In this document: positions 12,033-23,722 of the stretch, piece by piece | Layout of the letters: each line of letters begins with the position of its first letter | Numbering within the stretch: position 1 is the stretch's first letter | Assembly: GCA_026770025.1 (NCBI GenBank) | Contig: JAMXDE010000003.1 | Span: forward strand, 2,356,001 to 2,420,000 | Length of the DNA: 64,000 nucleotides | From: Craspedostauros australis | Lineage: Eukaryota; Bacillariophyta; Bacillariophyceae; Mastogloiales; Achnanthaceae | Reading direction: 5' to 3' | Notes under the pieces: generated by a model | The model's input: the letters and a program-made list of their open reading frames with translations, nothing else | The model's database searches: none | Told to the model about the DNA's origin: nothing | Program-made: the position numbers and the translations under genes

Positions 12033-12602
12033 ACGCAGGCACTGAGGGGAACGGCGTGAATCCGACAGGACTGTGGATTGCATACTCGTGTGGTCACGAA
12101 GAGCTTCATTGCATCAATCATCTAGGAAACGTTTCATATTGTATAATGAATACTCGTAGTACTCCACCATTCTACTCTCTCCAGTTGTCTCTCCTCGTAC
12201 TTCATTGAGTGGTTGGAGCAGTTGAGCGGCAGAACATCGAATGGACGCCATGTGCGCATCGCAAAACGCAGACGCCCACAACAGCTCTGAATTTTCGAAA
12301 ATGGCAATCATTGGAGGTGCGGTAATTATGACGTTTCAGTATTATCTCATATCAACACAAGCCTTTTGTCTGACGGAGGGGGGACGGTCGCATTGCTTGA
12401 TCCTCTTATTTCCATTCCTGATTGAGTAACCCGATCAAACGCCACTCATGGACAATCTGATAACATCGACAATGGCGCGCATCGATCTTGTCGCCGTCAA
12501 ATCAACGCAAACCTACGCACTCTCGTCGTTTCCCACAAAAACGAAGGGATCATCTCGCAACGCAGCGACAAGTCCACCACTCACAACAGAAGTAGCCTCA
12601 AG
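12033..12602. other. Intergenic, no gene supported
   Basis: About 570 bp between the second hydrolase and the deacetylase. It holds short TACTCGTA-type motifs near 12145-12155 and the presumed promoter of the deacetylase; no coding sequence is recognised. Confidence 0.5.
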
Positions 12603-14243
12603 ATGGGCAAGTCCAGGGTCTCCTACTTCTACCATCCAACGTGTGTGAGTGTCGATCGAGCAGAGATGTGTCAGATGAGTGGGCGGCTTCATGATCATCG
12701 TGATCGTGCGACGAATATTGTGCGATGGAGAGTGTTTGATTATTCAGCCAAAGTACGAGTAAAGTAGTCGTATGCACTCAACTCTATCTACTCTATCCCA
12801 TCGCCATACAGGCTCAGTTCTACTCCACTCACCTGCTGTAACTTCCTGTTTTTGTTTTCACGTTCACCACCAATTCAAATACAAATACTATTCATGCCTA
12901 ATGTCGTCCGCATCTTTTCCAAATGAACGCATGAACGAACGAATGCGTGCATGCATGCATGAGTACAGCCACTGTTCTACTATGGACCGTCACATCCCAT
13001 GAAGCCGCATCGCATCAAGATGGCGCACCATCTCATCCTGAGCTACGGATTGTACAAGGAGATGGATTGCTACCGTCCACATCCAGCCACAGCCGGCGAG
13101 ATGGCGCACTTCCACAGCGAGGAGTACGTCAACTTCCTCAGCAAGATCACGCCCGACAATCTGCGGCAGTACCACAGCGTCCTGCAGAAGTTCAACGCCG
13201 GCGACACCACGGATTGCCCCGTCTTTGATGGTCTCTACGAATTCACGCAGTTCTACACCGGCGCCTCCCTCGACGGTGCCGTGCAGCTCAACCAGGGCAC
13301 GACGGACATCGCCATCAACTGGAGCGGGGGATTGCATCACGCCAAAAAGTCGGAGGCCAGCGGATTCTGCTACATCAACGACATCGTCCTCGCCATCCTC
13401 GAGCTTCTCAAGAAGCACGCGCGCGTTCTCTACATCGACATCGACGTGCACCACGGCGACGGCGTCGAGGAGGCCTTCTACACGACGGACCGCGTCATGA
13501 CATTCAGCCTGCACAAGTACGGCGACTTCTTCCCCGGCACGGGACACCTCGAGGACACGGGCGCGCGCGATGGAGTGGGATTCTCCGTCAACGCACCGCT
13601 GCAGGCCGGCATCACCGACTCGACCTACCACGCCCTCTTCAAGCCCGTCATGGACAAGATCATGCAGGTCTTCCAGCCGGGAGCCATCGTGCTGCAGTGC
13701 GGGGCGGACAGCCTCACGGGAGATCGGCTGGGATGCTTCAACCTCACCACGAAAGGACACGCCGCCTGCGTCAAGTACGTGCAGTCCTTCAACATCCCCA
13801 CGCTGATACTCGGCGGCGGCGGGTACACGATTCGCAACGTCGCCAGGTGCTGGGCCTTCGAGACGGCGACGGTGCTGGGGAAGGGCCCCACGATATCCAA
13901 CGAGATTCCGTTCAACGACTATTACGAATACTACGCGCCCGATTTTCAGCTGCACCTCACGCCAGAAACGATGGACAATGCCAATTCGAAGGATACGCTA
14001 GAGCACGTGCGCATCGAGCTGTTGAAGCAGCTGTCGCAGCTGCAGGGTGCGCCCAGCGTGCAGATGCAGGAGGTGCCACCCAGCTTCCAGCGCATCGAGA
14101 AGGAAGACGGCGCGATGGACGACGACGGCGAAGACAATGACGAGGCTATGGAGACGCCGACCGGGCGCAAGAAGGGGAGAAGCGCGGTGGGCAAGCGGAC
14201 GAAGAAGCAGCATGCGTCGGAGCTCTACGATCAAGTAGACTAG
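12603..14243 (+). CDS. Class I histone deacetylase (Rpd3/HDAC1-2 type)
   Basis: Two exons are inferred: 12603-12644 encodes [14 protein letters not shown], and 12969-14243 continues [15 protein letters not shown] to the stop, 438 aa in all. The 324-bp intron has donor GTGAGT and acceptor TACAG. The spliced N-terminus aligns residue for residue in length with the yeast Rpd3 start (YFYDADVGNYAYGAGHP), supporting this first exon. The zinc-dependent catalytic core is complete: [16 protein letters not shown] with the active-site His pair near residue 137, DIDVHHGDG near 171, and [11 protein letters not shown] for the second zinc Asp. It removes acetyl groups from histone lysines in nuclear corepressor complexes. 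The C-terminal tail is acidic, then basic (GRKKGR, KRTKKQ), a likely nuclear signal. Alternative donors at 12641 or 12643 cannot be excluded. Confidence 0.93.
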
Positions 14244-14692
14244 TACCAGCATATGTTTTGTAGAATATGTGGTATAATATTATTTGTCCCATCCATGCGA
14301 GTATGCGTGGAATTAGTATTATAGTTTGCAGAGCAGAGTCTCAAACTGCTATGCGCATACGATTCCACTCTGCACCTGGGCTGCATCAATGTCCGCATGT
14401 CGTGTTGAGCACTTGTGCCATAGCGCATGCTCTGCAATACTCCACAATCATGCGACACTACTCTGGGCACAGCTACACCTTCACACACTTGGTCTGGAAG
14501 TGCAAGCTCTTGTGCCCATCATGCAAGTATGACGCCAGCGCTGTGTTTCACGTGCAATCGCCTCTCCTTATATTTCAATGCTGTATGCAATCATGCATGT
14601 ACACAATGTCGTACGCAAGTTGCAAGTCATCGTCATCATGATCTTCTTTGCTATTATCCTGAGGAGCAACATCTACGTTGTCCTTGTCGCGT

Positions 14693-14782
<90 letters not shown>

Positions 14783-14791
14783 ACTCTTGCT
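14244..14791. other. Intergenic between convergent genes
   Basis: The 3' flanks of the deacetylase (plus) and the ABC transporter (minus) meet here. It contains the long CT microsatellite at 14694-14779 and no gene I can support. Confidence 0.5.
14694..14779. repeat. (CT)43 dinucleotide microsatellite
   Basis: An uninterrupted 86-bp run of CT lies 12 bp beyond the stop codon of the ABC transporter. In that gene's transcript it would read as an AG run at the start of the 3' UTR. Confidence 0.95.
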
Positions 14792-17187
14792 TTAGTAGAA
14801 CTTGGAGGCCTTCTTTGTGAGAATCCTCAAGGCCACGAGCCGCACGAAGGCGAACAACGACAGCAGCACCAGGTAGTTCCACCACGCGTCGTCTTGTTCC
14901 GCATCGATGTTGTCCATCACTTGCACACAGTGGTTCTTGATGGTTGGATCCTTCTCCACGACGTCGTCGCATCGTCCACCCTCGAATTCGTCGGCCACGA
15001 CGATCCACACTCCGTAGGTCAGGGGGCAGATGTACCGGATCCACTCCAAAAAGTCGGGAATCTGGTCTGGCGCAACGAAGAAACCGGAGAACAGGATCTG
15101 CGGCATGAACAAGGCCGGGAGGAATTCGATGGCCACGTTGGGATTCTCCACGGCGCTGCCCACCATGACACCCAGCGCGGTGGAAGCGCATGCCATGATG
15201 TACAAGGCCGACCAGTAGATGCCGAAGTTGGCATGGAATCCGCACATGAAGTACGTGATGAGGCTGCTGAGCGTGACCTGCGATGCGGTGATCAGCAGCT
15301 CGATGAACAGTCGCGACATGAAGTAGCTGGCGACGCTGTAGTGGTTCGTGGAGTACTCTCGCAGGAATACGGGGCGCTCCTCGGGGAAGGCCACCAGACT
15401 CGGGATGGCGGTCGCGAAGATGTTCGCCATCAGGGCCATCAGCAAACCACCGAACGCGCTCTGGACGTTGATGAATTCGGAGAAGTCCGAGTTGCCGATG
15501 TCGTAAAACAGGCACCCGATGAAGAGCGAGATCGCGAGGGACATGATGGTGCGGGACTTGATGGCGGTCGGGGATCGAGCCAGGTTGGTGAATTCGCGTT
15601 CGAGCAGCAGCTTCGTCTGCACAGCGAATCCTGGCGGCAGCGACATGGTGTTTCCATCACCGCTTTGGTTGGTGACACCCAGCACGTCTCGTCCCGAGTT
15701 TTCGTCTGCAACGAATGCATCGCCGATGGCGCGCTCGTCTCGAGGGAAGAAAGAGTCTTTCACCAGCTGATCGAAGGGAACGGCGAGCGCCACATTCATG
15801 ATGTGGTCAGCGGGGTTGTATGCGGGCGGGCAGGGATGACCGCGTCCTTCGAAGTATGCTGATGCCTCAGTGCTTGGTCCTTGGTACATCACCTTGCCCT
15901 TGTTCAGGAGGATGAGGCGGTCGAAGGCCTGGAAGATCTCCGACGATGGTTGATGGATGGTAAACAAGACGCTGCTTCCGGCATTGGCGACCTTGGAGAG
16001 GACCTCGCACAGCTTGACAGCGTTGAAGCTGTCCAATCCACTGCGTTGTCATGAGTTGTTGCGTTATGGCGTTTTCGCGTTGTCGATATGACATGGTGAT
16101 TGGTCGTTGGTGATGGAAAATAAGAAATGAAGGCGGCGGATTATGGTCGGTGAGTGATTGCCAAGTTACCATACGAACTCGTGCAGTTGTCATTTATTTG
16201 ATGCTTCCGATCAATCTGTCTGTCTCGTGCTCATTCATTGAAGCATGACATGACATCGCATCCATTCGTCAAATCCACTCAACAACATGAAGGCCCAACA
16301 TATCTTACCTCGTCGGTTCGTCCAAGAAGACGAGAGCAGGCCGAGTGACCAACTCGACGCCAACGGCCGTGCGCTTGCGCTCTCCGCCGGAAATCCCCTT
16401 GAGCAGATCGCCTCCCACAAGAGTATCGGCGCAATCCACCAAACCCAGCTCTCGCAGCATGGTTGCCGTCAAGCGGTCCAGCTGCGCATCGGTGAGATCC
16501 CGGCTCAACCGGAGCTTGGCGGAGAATCGAATGGCCTCGCGCGGTGTGGACGTCACCTGCAGCGAATCGTCCTGCGCGACGAAGGCGATCTTCTGCCGGA
16601 TTTCGATGTTGGTGGGATCGACGGTGTAGTTGTTGAGACGAACATCGGCATCCACGACGATGCGTCCGCCGGTGCTGGCGCGGCCCGCGAGGACGTTGAG
16701 CAATGACGATTCTGTGGGGAGTATCGGGAGGAGAGTCGAAACCAGTTGAGTTGGATGAATGGGCGTGATGTGATGGATCGTTGAGCAACGAGATATTCAT
16801 GGCAGGTGGTGTTCACAAACCTATCCAGGAGGATCATCAGAAGCGGACGACGACACAACAGACGATGAACCGAACAGCACAGCTGATGCAACATGACATG
16901 ACTGAACAAAGCACAACACAGTACTCACTGCCAGATCCACTGGGTCCCATGATGGCAGTCACCTGACGCTGTGGCACTTCGCCCCACACATCGTCGAGGA
17001 TCTTCTTGTCCGTGCCTTCGCTCTTCTTTTCCGCCGTCAATGTCATGTTGACGTCCTTCCAGACGAGATCACGGCCCTCGCGTGGCTGGAATGGATCGGC
17101 CAAGTTATCGTGAGAGCTTTTAGTCTTCTCGACAGCTGGAGAGATCACAGCGTCGGCATCGTTGGTTGGGTTCTCGGCATCCGTCAT
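14792..17187 (-). CDS. ABCG-type half-transporter
   Basis: Three exons: 17187-16929, 16711-16309 and 16040-14792, with introns of 217 and 268 bp (donors GTGAGT and GTAAGA; acceptors CCACAG and ACGCAG). Both splices restore diagnostic motifs: the first completes the Walker A GPSGSGKSS and the second completes DEPTSGLDS. The 636-aa product is the usual size for a half-transporter. In order it has the nucleotide-binding domain (Q-loop FVAQDD, signature ISGGERKR, Walker B ALVFLDEP, H-loop TIHQPS), then an ABC2-type membrane domain of about six helices from residue 330 to 620. It should work as a dimer exporting lipids, sterols or hydrophobic compounds; the substrate cannot be read from sequence. 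No clear targeting peptide is seen. Confidence 0.93.
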
Positions 17188-18207
17188 GATCGTTGGTGTC
17201 TGGTGATGGTGTTTGGTGTTGGCAAAGGGAAGTGATTGGGAGGAGGGAGTTCGTTGGTCGGCTGTGGATGATGGAGCTGGATGGATGGCAATTTTGTGAG
17301 CATTCTTTGTTCATTGCCATGGTTCCCTTTGCTTGAGTGGTGGGACGCACTGCATCGTAGAATCGCATCATGGCAATGATTCATGCCAAGGCCAGCAATT
17401 TAGTGTCGATCTCATGCTCCGACACCGATCCATTGTTCTCGTTGCTCTGGATACTGCCTCGCACCCTTCCTCTGTCTGAAACCGTCACCATCGCAGAGAA
17501 CAAAGAACACTGAGAACGACAATGAACACAACGGATCTTGCGGAGGCAGAGACGTTGACTGGGTGACATGTCAACAACGAAGGCACTGGCCTTCGCGATG
17601 GGGTGAGGGCGCCGGTTTCATCTGCATCAATGTGACAACAGACGTGGTGTCGCAAGCACCAAAACGAATGGTGCGAAAGTGTTCTGTGGGGGACACACCA
17701 GATTTTGCGGTTTTTCCTTCTCCGATGTGACACCCGCCAGTGTTCCCAAAGATCGTTCCAACACGAACCGCATCGCAGGCGATGTCTTGGCTGGGCGAGT
17801 TTTGGTTTGTCATTCGCGCACAGGGCGAAGCGTGTCCTTTGTGCGACAATTCCGTTGGTCTGCTCGTGTTTGATTCCAACAAACACAGGGACTCTTTCAT
17901 CAACTTCATGGTCGGTGCGCCGATCCTTGGAGGCATGATGTGTGTCTGAGTGTACCTTCTTGCCAAGATGGATGATGATGCCAAGTATTGCATTATGCAC
18001 TCTACCATGTTCGGCAACGACAAGAGAAAGATGCATGACAGAAGAAACAATGCCGATAGTTGAATGGCGGTGTCTGGGTATGGTAGAGCATCACATTATG
18101 TTATGCCGCGCTACTCCACTTGGTGCTGTCGCACAAATAATGTTGAAACGAGAATAGCTGAACATCGCAAGACTCTGCCAATACGCAATCCAAAGCAAGG
18201 ATAGGGC
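17188..18207. other. Intergenic, no gene supported
   Basis: About 1 kb between the transporter's start and the P0 stop, both on the minus strand. Open frames near 17485-18050 have no domain, no plausible start context and overlap on both strands. The transporter promoter should lie in the left part. Confidence 0.45.
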
Positions 18208-19179
18208 TTAGTAGTCACCGCCGCCTTCGTCTCCTCCGAACATGTCCATGCCACCTCCGAGGTCCATCTCTTCCTCCTCTTCTTCTTCCTTCTCCTCCTC
18301 GGCTGCGGCCTCACCACCGGCGCCGCCGTCACCTCCGCCACCGGATCCGGCGAACTTGGATGGGTCCTTGAGGTAGTCCTCGTACTGGTCGGCCTTGTCG
18401 AAAGAGTATCCCTCGAGCTGGATGGTGACAGCGAGCACGGCCTTGAAGGCGTTGGCGATGGAGTGCGGCACGGAGGCCTGGGTCGGGATGCCGATGGCCA
18501 GGGACAGCGACGCCAGCATCTTGAGGGCGTCGGAGAACTTGGCGGCCAGGACGTCATCCGTGATGTCGAGGACCTTGGCGTCGAAGAGGCTGCCGTTGTC
18601 GTAGACGGACTTGAGGACGAGACCGTAGGTGAAGGGCTCGATGGAGAGCTTCTGCAGGAGGGCGGCCTGCGAGGCGGTGACCTTCTCCCCGGCCTGGATG
18701 AGCGGCGTGTCGTTGACCATCTCAATCTGTCCGCGGGTGATCTTGGTGGCGATCTGCAGGGTCTGGAAGAAGGCGGTCTGGCCTGGATCGCAGCCGGTTG
18801 GTCCCTTGGGGACGATGACGTCGATGGGGGCCAGGGATCCCACGCGCGCTGGGGCTGGACGCGTGTTGCTCTCGAGGACCTCGCGCACCTCTCCGAGGTC
18901 TCCGTTGGTGAAGACGAAGCCCACGTTGCCGCGGCAGGTGGAGATGAGCTGCTCGGCCGGGTGGCCTGGGTTCTCCTCCATGAACTCGCGGATGCACTTG
19001 CGCATCATGGTGTTCTTTCCCATCAGCACCTCGCCCTTGCCGCGGAGGCCCTTGCGGGTCATCTGCAGCTGCATGGATCCGACATTGTCGATCTCCACGA
19101 TGAAGCACTTGGAGTAGGTGGACAGGAGGGCCTTGAACTTCTCGAAGTACTCGGCCTTGCGTTCTGGTGAGAGAGGCAT
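18208..19179 (-). CDS. RPLP0: 60S acidic ribosomal protein P0 (uL10)
   Basis: An intronless 323-aa protein with the full eukaryotic P0 layout: an N-terminal L10 domain that binds 28S rRNA (MGKNTMMRKCIREF, CRGNVGFVFT), the central insertion domain (TGCDPGQTAFFQTLQI and the following GEKVTASQAALLQKL), then helices that bind P1/P2 dimers, a Gly/Ala hinge and an acidic tail. P0 anchors the ribosomal stalk that recruits elongation factors. The tail is EEEEEEMDLGGGMDMFGG..GGGDY, not the canonical DDDMGFGLFD of animals and fungi. The strong codon bias also produces long antisense frames, which I take as shadows. Confidence 0.97.
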   Translation of the reverse strand: MPLSPERKAEYFEKFKALLSTYSKCFIVEIDNVGSMQLQMTRKGLRGKGEVLMGKNTMMRKCIREFMEENPGHPAEQLISTCRGNVGFVFTNGDLGEVREVLESNTRPAPARVGSLAPIDVIVPKGPTGCDPGQTAFFQTLQIATKITRGQIEMVNDTPLIQAGEKVTASQAALLQKLSIEPFTYGLVLKSVYDNGSLFDAKVLDITDDVLAAKFSDALKMLASLSLAIGIPTQASVPHSIANAFKAVLAVTIQLEGYSFDKADQYEDYLKDPSKFAGSGGGGDGGAGGEAAAEEEKEEEEEEEMDLGGGMDMFGGDEGGGDY

Positions 19180-20455
19180 GTTGTCAGTTGTCAGTTGCTT
19201 TGCTTTGCTTGCTTAGTAGTACGACTACGCGTGCTGGTCAAGTAAACAACACAAGAGAATGTTTAGGAGGTATTGCGGAGGGAGAAGCTTTGGACGCTGC
19301 GGTTCGAAGTCTAGACAACAACGGATGCAACAGTTTAACCTTGGCTTGGCTTGTTTCTTCAGGATGGCATTCGACCTTCCGGTTTTGTGATTTGGTCTGG
19401 GATGCGAGGTGGGTCGAAATGTTGGGGTCTGCATTTGTTGTTGTTGGCGGTTGGTCGCCAATCAACGCACAAACACCGTGGCCACACACGCAACGCGCCA
19501 TGGTCGTTTCCAACCACGGTTGTCGCGCTGCTGCGCGTTGTTGGTGTGGCAAGCTCAGTCGTGGAGAAACCAATTCACGTTTGGGATCAATCGGAATAGT
19601 AAGCGGTAGGCTGGGAGGAAAGCAACAACAATCGTACGGACAGGCAGACATACGGACTCTTGGATGCGGTCTTTCCCTCTCTAGATTTCATACGGAGGCT
19701 ACAGGACAGTGCACGATTCTGGTTCCAACTCTTGCGAGCTGCTCTCGCATGGTCAGCATTGTATAACGCACTCTACAGTTACTCTGCAATGCTCATTCCA
19801 CCCCGCTCTTGCCCTGATAAATGCAATTCTACGCGGGGACGTCACACCAACACAGGGGTCGGCACGGAGCCGCCTCGCAGAACACGCACGTGCATGTCTA
19901 GCGAGCGCAGAAGGTCGCAGAGTGCGTGTGGATCATCGGAGCCGTTCGCATTGTTCGTGCGTATTCGTCGTGCCGCAACCGGCGCATGGATACGTCCTGT
20001 GGTACACGTACGAGTAGATTAGAGTCGAGTCGAGTCGAGTACACGGTAATGACATCAGAAAGGTTCCGGATGTGCTGCCGCCTGACTGTTCTGATCCTGC
20101 CCGTGTTCTCTGTTGCTCGTGCGTTCTCTTCCGTGCCACGCGGTAGGACGAAACGGCAGACGCAATGTGGAATGTCGAGGATTGGGCTTTCCAACAACTC
20201 ATTAGTATCACCGCTGCAAAGAATTGGAGGTACCGCAGAATATCGTCAGAGTATCTACTCTACTCTGCTCCACCCTGCTCTACGAACATCTACCCTCCTC
20301 GTGCTCTTGCATCTTTCAGAATCCGCCACCTTCATCTATCGGTGGCGACAATGGATAACACTGCTCGACTGGAATAGCATGCGAGATGAGGAATGACGCG
20401 GGAACGAGAGGTCCGTTTCGCCAAGGGCCTCGCTTCGCCAAACTCAGATCGCAAA

Positions 20456-20500
20456 CCAAGCCAATTCGAATCAAGCCAATTCGAATCAAGCCAATTCGAA
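20456..20500. repeat. 15-bp tandem repeat, about three copies
   Basis: The unit AAGCCAATTCGAATC repeats almost perfectly about three times. Each unit holds the small palindrome TTCGAA. Confidence 0.8.
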
Positions 20501-21091
20501 CAGATCAAGAAGTAGCGCCAACATCAGAAATGTGGAGCACAACTTTGATGTATGAGCAAATAAGCTCCTGCGTCTTGACCCTCACGGAGCTTGCCCTTCC
20601 GCTGGCGGGATCGGCTGGTCAATGCACCAGGATCATCATCGCACATGTGGTTAACAACGCGGTTCCTTTGACGTGACTCACCTGCGACATCGACAATGGA
20701 GAGGAGCAAACAGGAAATAGCGCTCTGCGTCATCCACGGTGTCGACGCAAATGTATCCAAAACGAATTCATGATTTGATACTAATCGACATGCCGTGCTG
20801 AAGTCCCCCATCAAGTCTTCTCATGCCACCACGATCGTATGTTGGTTCGACCTAGCTTGAGAGAGCCGGTTGCCCTGGAGAATGGTGCTACAGATTATTC
20901 TCTACAGTTTGTGGTACGCAATCCAACGTAGTGTATTCTGGAGAGCATGTGAGGGTTTTCCTTGGTGTTCAATCCTCGTTGTGATGGGGCTGTTGGCTGC
21001 CCGATCATCAAGGTGTGCGAGCATTTGGCTTGGTTCCACAACATGCTCGTATAATATGTCTGAGGACTCGCGTACTCTAGCTCGCACGATA

Positions 21092-21124
21092 CTGTCTCTC
21101 TCTCTCTCTCTCTGTCTGTCTGTC
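21092..21124. repeat. CT/TGTC microsatellite
   Basis: A run of CT followed by TGTC units, not associated with a gene I recognise. Confidence 0.7.
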
Positions 21125-22211
21125 TCTTGGGAGAGAAGAGACAGAGAGATTATTCTGCAGAGAGTGCTCTAGTATGGTGCATGGCCTTCATGTGCACAGG
21201 AGCACGTCTGCTAAGAATAAGAAAGGCGTTGGAGCGGATCGATCAGATTGTCATTCGTCATCGTCCACCACGCACATTTCTTTGTTGTTGGTTTCATAGT
21301 TCTGTGCGCCACGTTTTTCGATCTGCTGCTGTGGGTGTGCGGGTATCGAAGTATGGGACACGCATGTAGACGTTCTTTCACCTCTCAAGAGACGGATGAA
21401 CCAGTCTCGTTCGTCGTATCGCCAACTAATCACGCTCCTTTCACATCATTCAACAAGGGGCAATATTTGCACCACCCTTACCGATACTTGTACCATGGTT
21501 GAGCCTCGTGTCATGACCCACTCTACGCAACATGGTCATGGCTGAGTCGGGTCATGGCGCGTAGCATAGATCGTGGTATCAACAAGTGTGCTTTAGTGTG
21601 CTACGAGGAGCAGGTATGAATCGCAAAGTAACTTTTTCGTCTCTCCAGAAATATTGACGAGGTACACAAACACCACATGTGGAGGAGTTGAGAGAATGGG
21701 GAACATGCGCCTCAGGATCACCAGTGTTGCAGCGCCTTAACAATTCACAACATGAAGCCACTTTTGGTCGCCACATTGTCGTTGATGGGTTAAGTTTAGA
21801 GTATGTTTCAGAGCGCAAGACGGTATCTGCTGCGCGTTGGAATATCCTCCGGGATTGATCTACCTCGTGCATAGTCGCCTGCCTTGTCAACGTCGATCGT
21901 GTGCCAAGACAACGCCATGTTGATCGCGCATATTTGTATAGAGCTTGAATTCTGGAAACAAATCGCGCCATATCACATGTATTATACGAGCAGCTGATAC
22001 GAGGAACTCGCACGTTTCCACTTCCCCGGAAATGCGCAGAATGCAATACAAGGAGAGTACGATGCAACGCGTGGGTCTCTATAGGCGACTGGTCTGCTAG
22101 CGCACGAGCAAGATGCTCGTAACCTGCCCTTACCTTATTGCAGTAGCAACATGGACTTAATCGAGAGAAATCCATCCCCTCTTCATCCATCATCGCCATT
22201 ACCGCCATTGT

Positions 22212-22263
<52 letters not shown>
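22212..22263. repeat. (CAG)17 trinucleotide microsatellite
   Basis: An uninterrupted CAG run of 52 bp. The flanking sequence on both strands gives only poly-Ser, poly-Gln, poly-Leu or poly-Cys frames with no domain, so it is treated as non-coding. Confidence 0.9.
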
Positions 22264-22268
<5 letters not shown>

Positions 22269-23722
22269 CACCAGATGAAGGAAACATCTGCTCTGTTCTG
22301 CACTTGTTGTAAAACACGTCGTGCGTTCAGATGCGAAATCTCATTTCTATTCTCCATTGAATCCATCCACGCATCCACGGCCACTGGAGCGTTGCATGCG
22401 TTGGATACCAATACTTGCACTCTAGTCGTATTGTATGGACAAAGTTTGGCAATAACACACACTTGAGAGCGTGTATTGCCGGTGGGAGCTTTGCAAGTAG
22501 CGGAGGGGCATTGTTTGTGTACATGCACCATGTCGAATAGTCTACTTTGCTGCGCAATGGAGCGCTCTCTGGGGTGAGAGCTGCGGTGCTCGACATGCTT
22601 CATGTTGAACACGAAACAGGTGAAGTCCTTTCCGAGTTATCTCGAGTACGGTGTCATACCGTGTTGTGCTCCAACATGCCATGCTGTACTCTACACTGGT
22701 CGGTTTTGTGGTGGCATCGAGGCGATGGAAAAAAGCTTCCTTGGTGTGAGCGGTTGCCTTAATCAGACTCACAAATGGAGACGAACAGAGGAACAACGAC
22801 CGGAGGCTGAATTTCGTGTGTGTGCGGAGGCCCATTCTGTCCAATCCCTTGCCCATCGCGGCAAGCGTCGTTGCCTAGGCAACACTTAGCACTACCACGG
22901 GTCCAAGGCATATTTGTCGACCATTCGCAGCGACGTTCGCCATCGTTCATGTGGCCTCTTCAACCGCAAAATAGAATCACGCTTAAGTGCTCAGGATTAG
23001 CCGATTTGACGAACACGGTACAAAAGGAGTTCTGTAATTCTGTCCGCCATTCCTCCGGACCAACTGCCATTCGACCGACCTGGATTGACCACGATCGCGC
23101 CATTCGCGGACACATGTGTGGGACACAGCCGAACTGGCACGGGAGAGAACGGCCAAAACCCGCGCGAGACAAATGTATTCTCGTGGTGGCCACTCGGAAA
23201 AGTCCACGGAACTTCCAATGCAGGCCGGATTCGTGGGCGCGTTTGGCGCAACATGCACGAGCTGCTCGCACGATACGCACACAGGCTTGGGAAATGGAGC
23301 TGCTGGAGGACAAGCCATGCTCGTACCACACATCCACCAAAGCCGATTCACAGACCAGAAAGTGCGCAGTTGCCAAGCGGTGGTGTCGAGAGAGACAACA
23401 ACAGCCACATCATCGATTCCAACAAAACGACCGCGACGAACCAAGCGCGATGCGTTGTTTCTGAAGCGGCATCTATCATCTGTTCGTCCTCGGCCTCCTC
23501 CTCTCCCACGAAAACAGCAACCGCAACCGTTCACACATCAAACGGTGTGCTTCGTGTCAACAACTCTGCCCGATACTACCCCGTATTCGAGCTTGATCCA
23601 TCGCGGAGTGTGCACAAGTATATGCACCACAGTTGTACTAATACGATAACGCTGCGATTCATCAGCCATCATCCGACCGACCAGTCGCTTTTCTAGCCAC
23701 AGGACGCCGATCGATTCAATCA

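Larger units (their letters stand above)
19180..23722. other. 4.5-kb intergenic stretch rich in simple repeats
   Basis: No conserved gene is recognisable on either strand. It contains the P0 promoter at its left end, GAGTC repeats near 20020-20040, a 15-bp tandem repeat near 20456, CT repeats near 21091 and a CAG microsatellite at 22212. Overlapping frames of 100-230 codons here are rich in Cys, Arg, His and Ser and look like chance. Confidence 0.5.

Noticed and set aside
10926-12083. Long antisense frame (385 codons) over hydrolase 2; similar antisense frames over HDAC (12990-13955), ABCG (14678-15862) and P0 (18463-19170)
   Set aside because: Each lies opposite a well-supported gene with strong third-position bias, which creates open antisense frames. 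None has a domain.
23085-23696. Overlapping frames of up to about 200 codons before the first HA gene
   Set aside because: Several mutually overlapping frames on both strands have no domain; the composition looks like random open frame in GC-balanced DNA.
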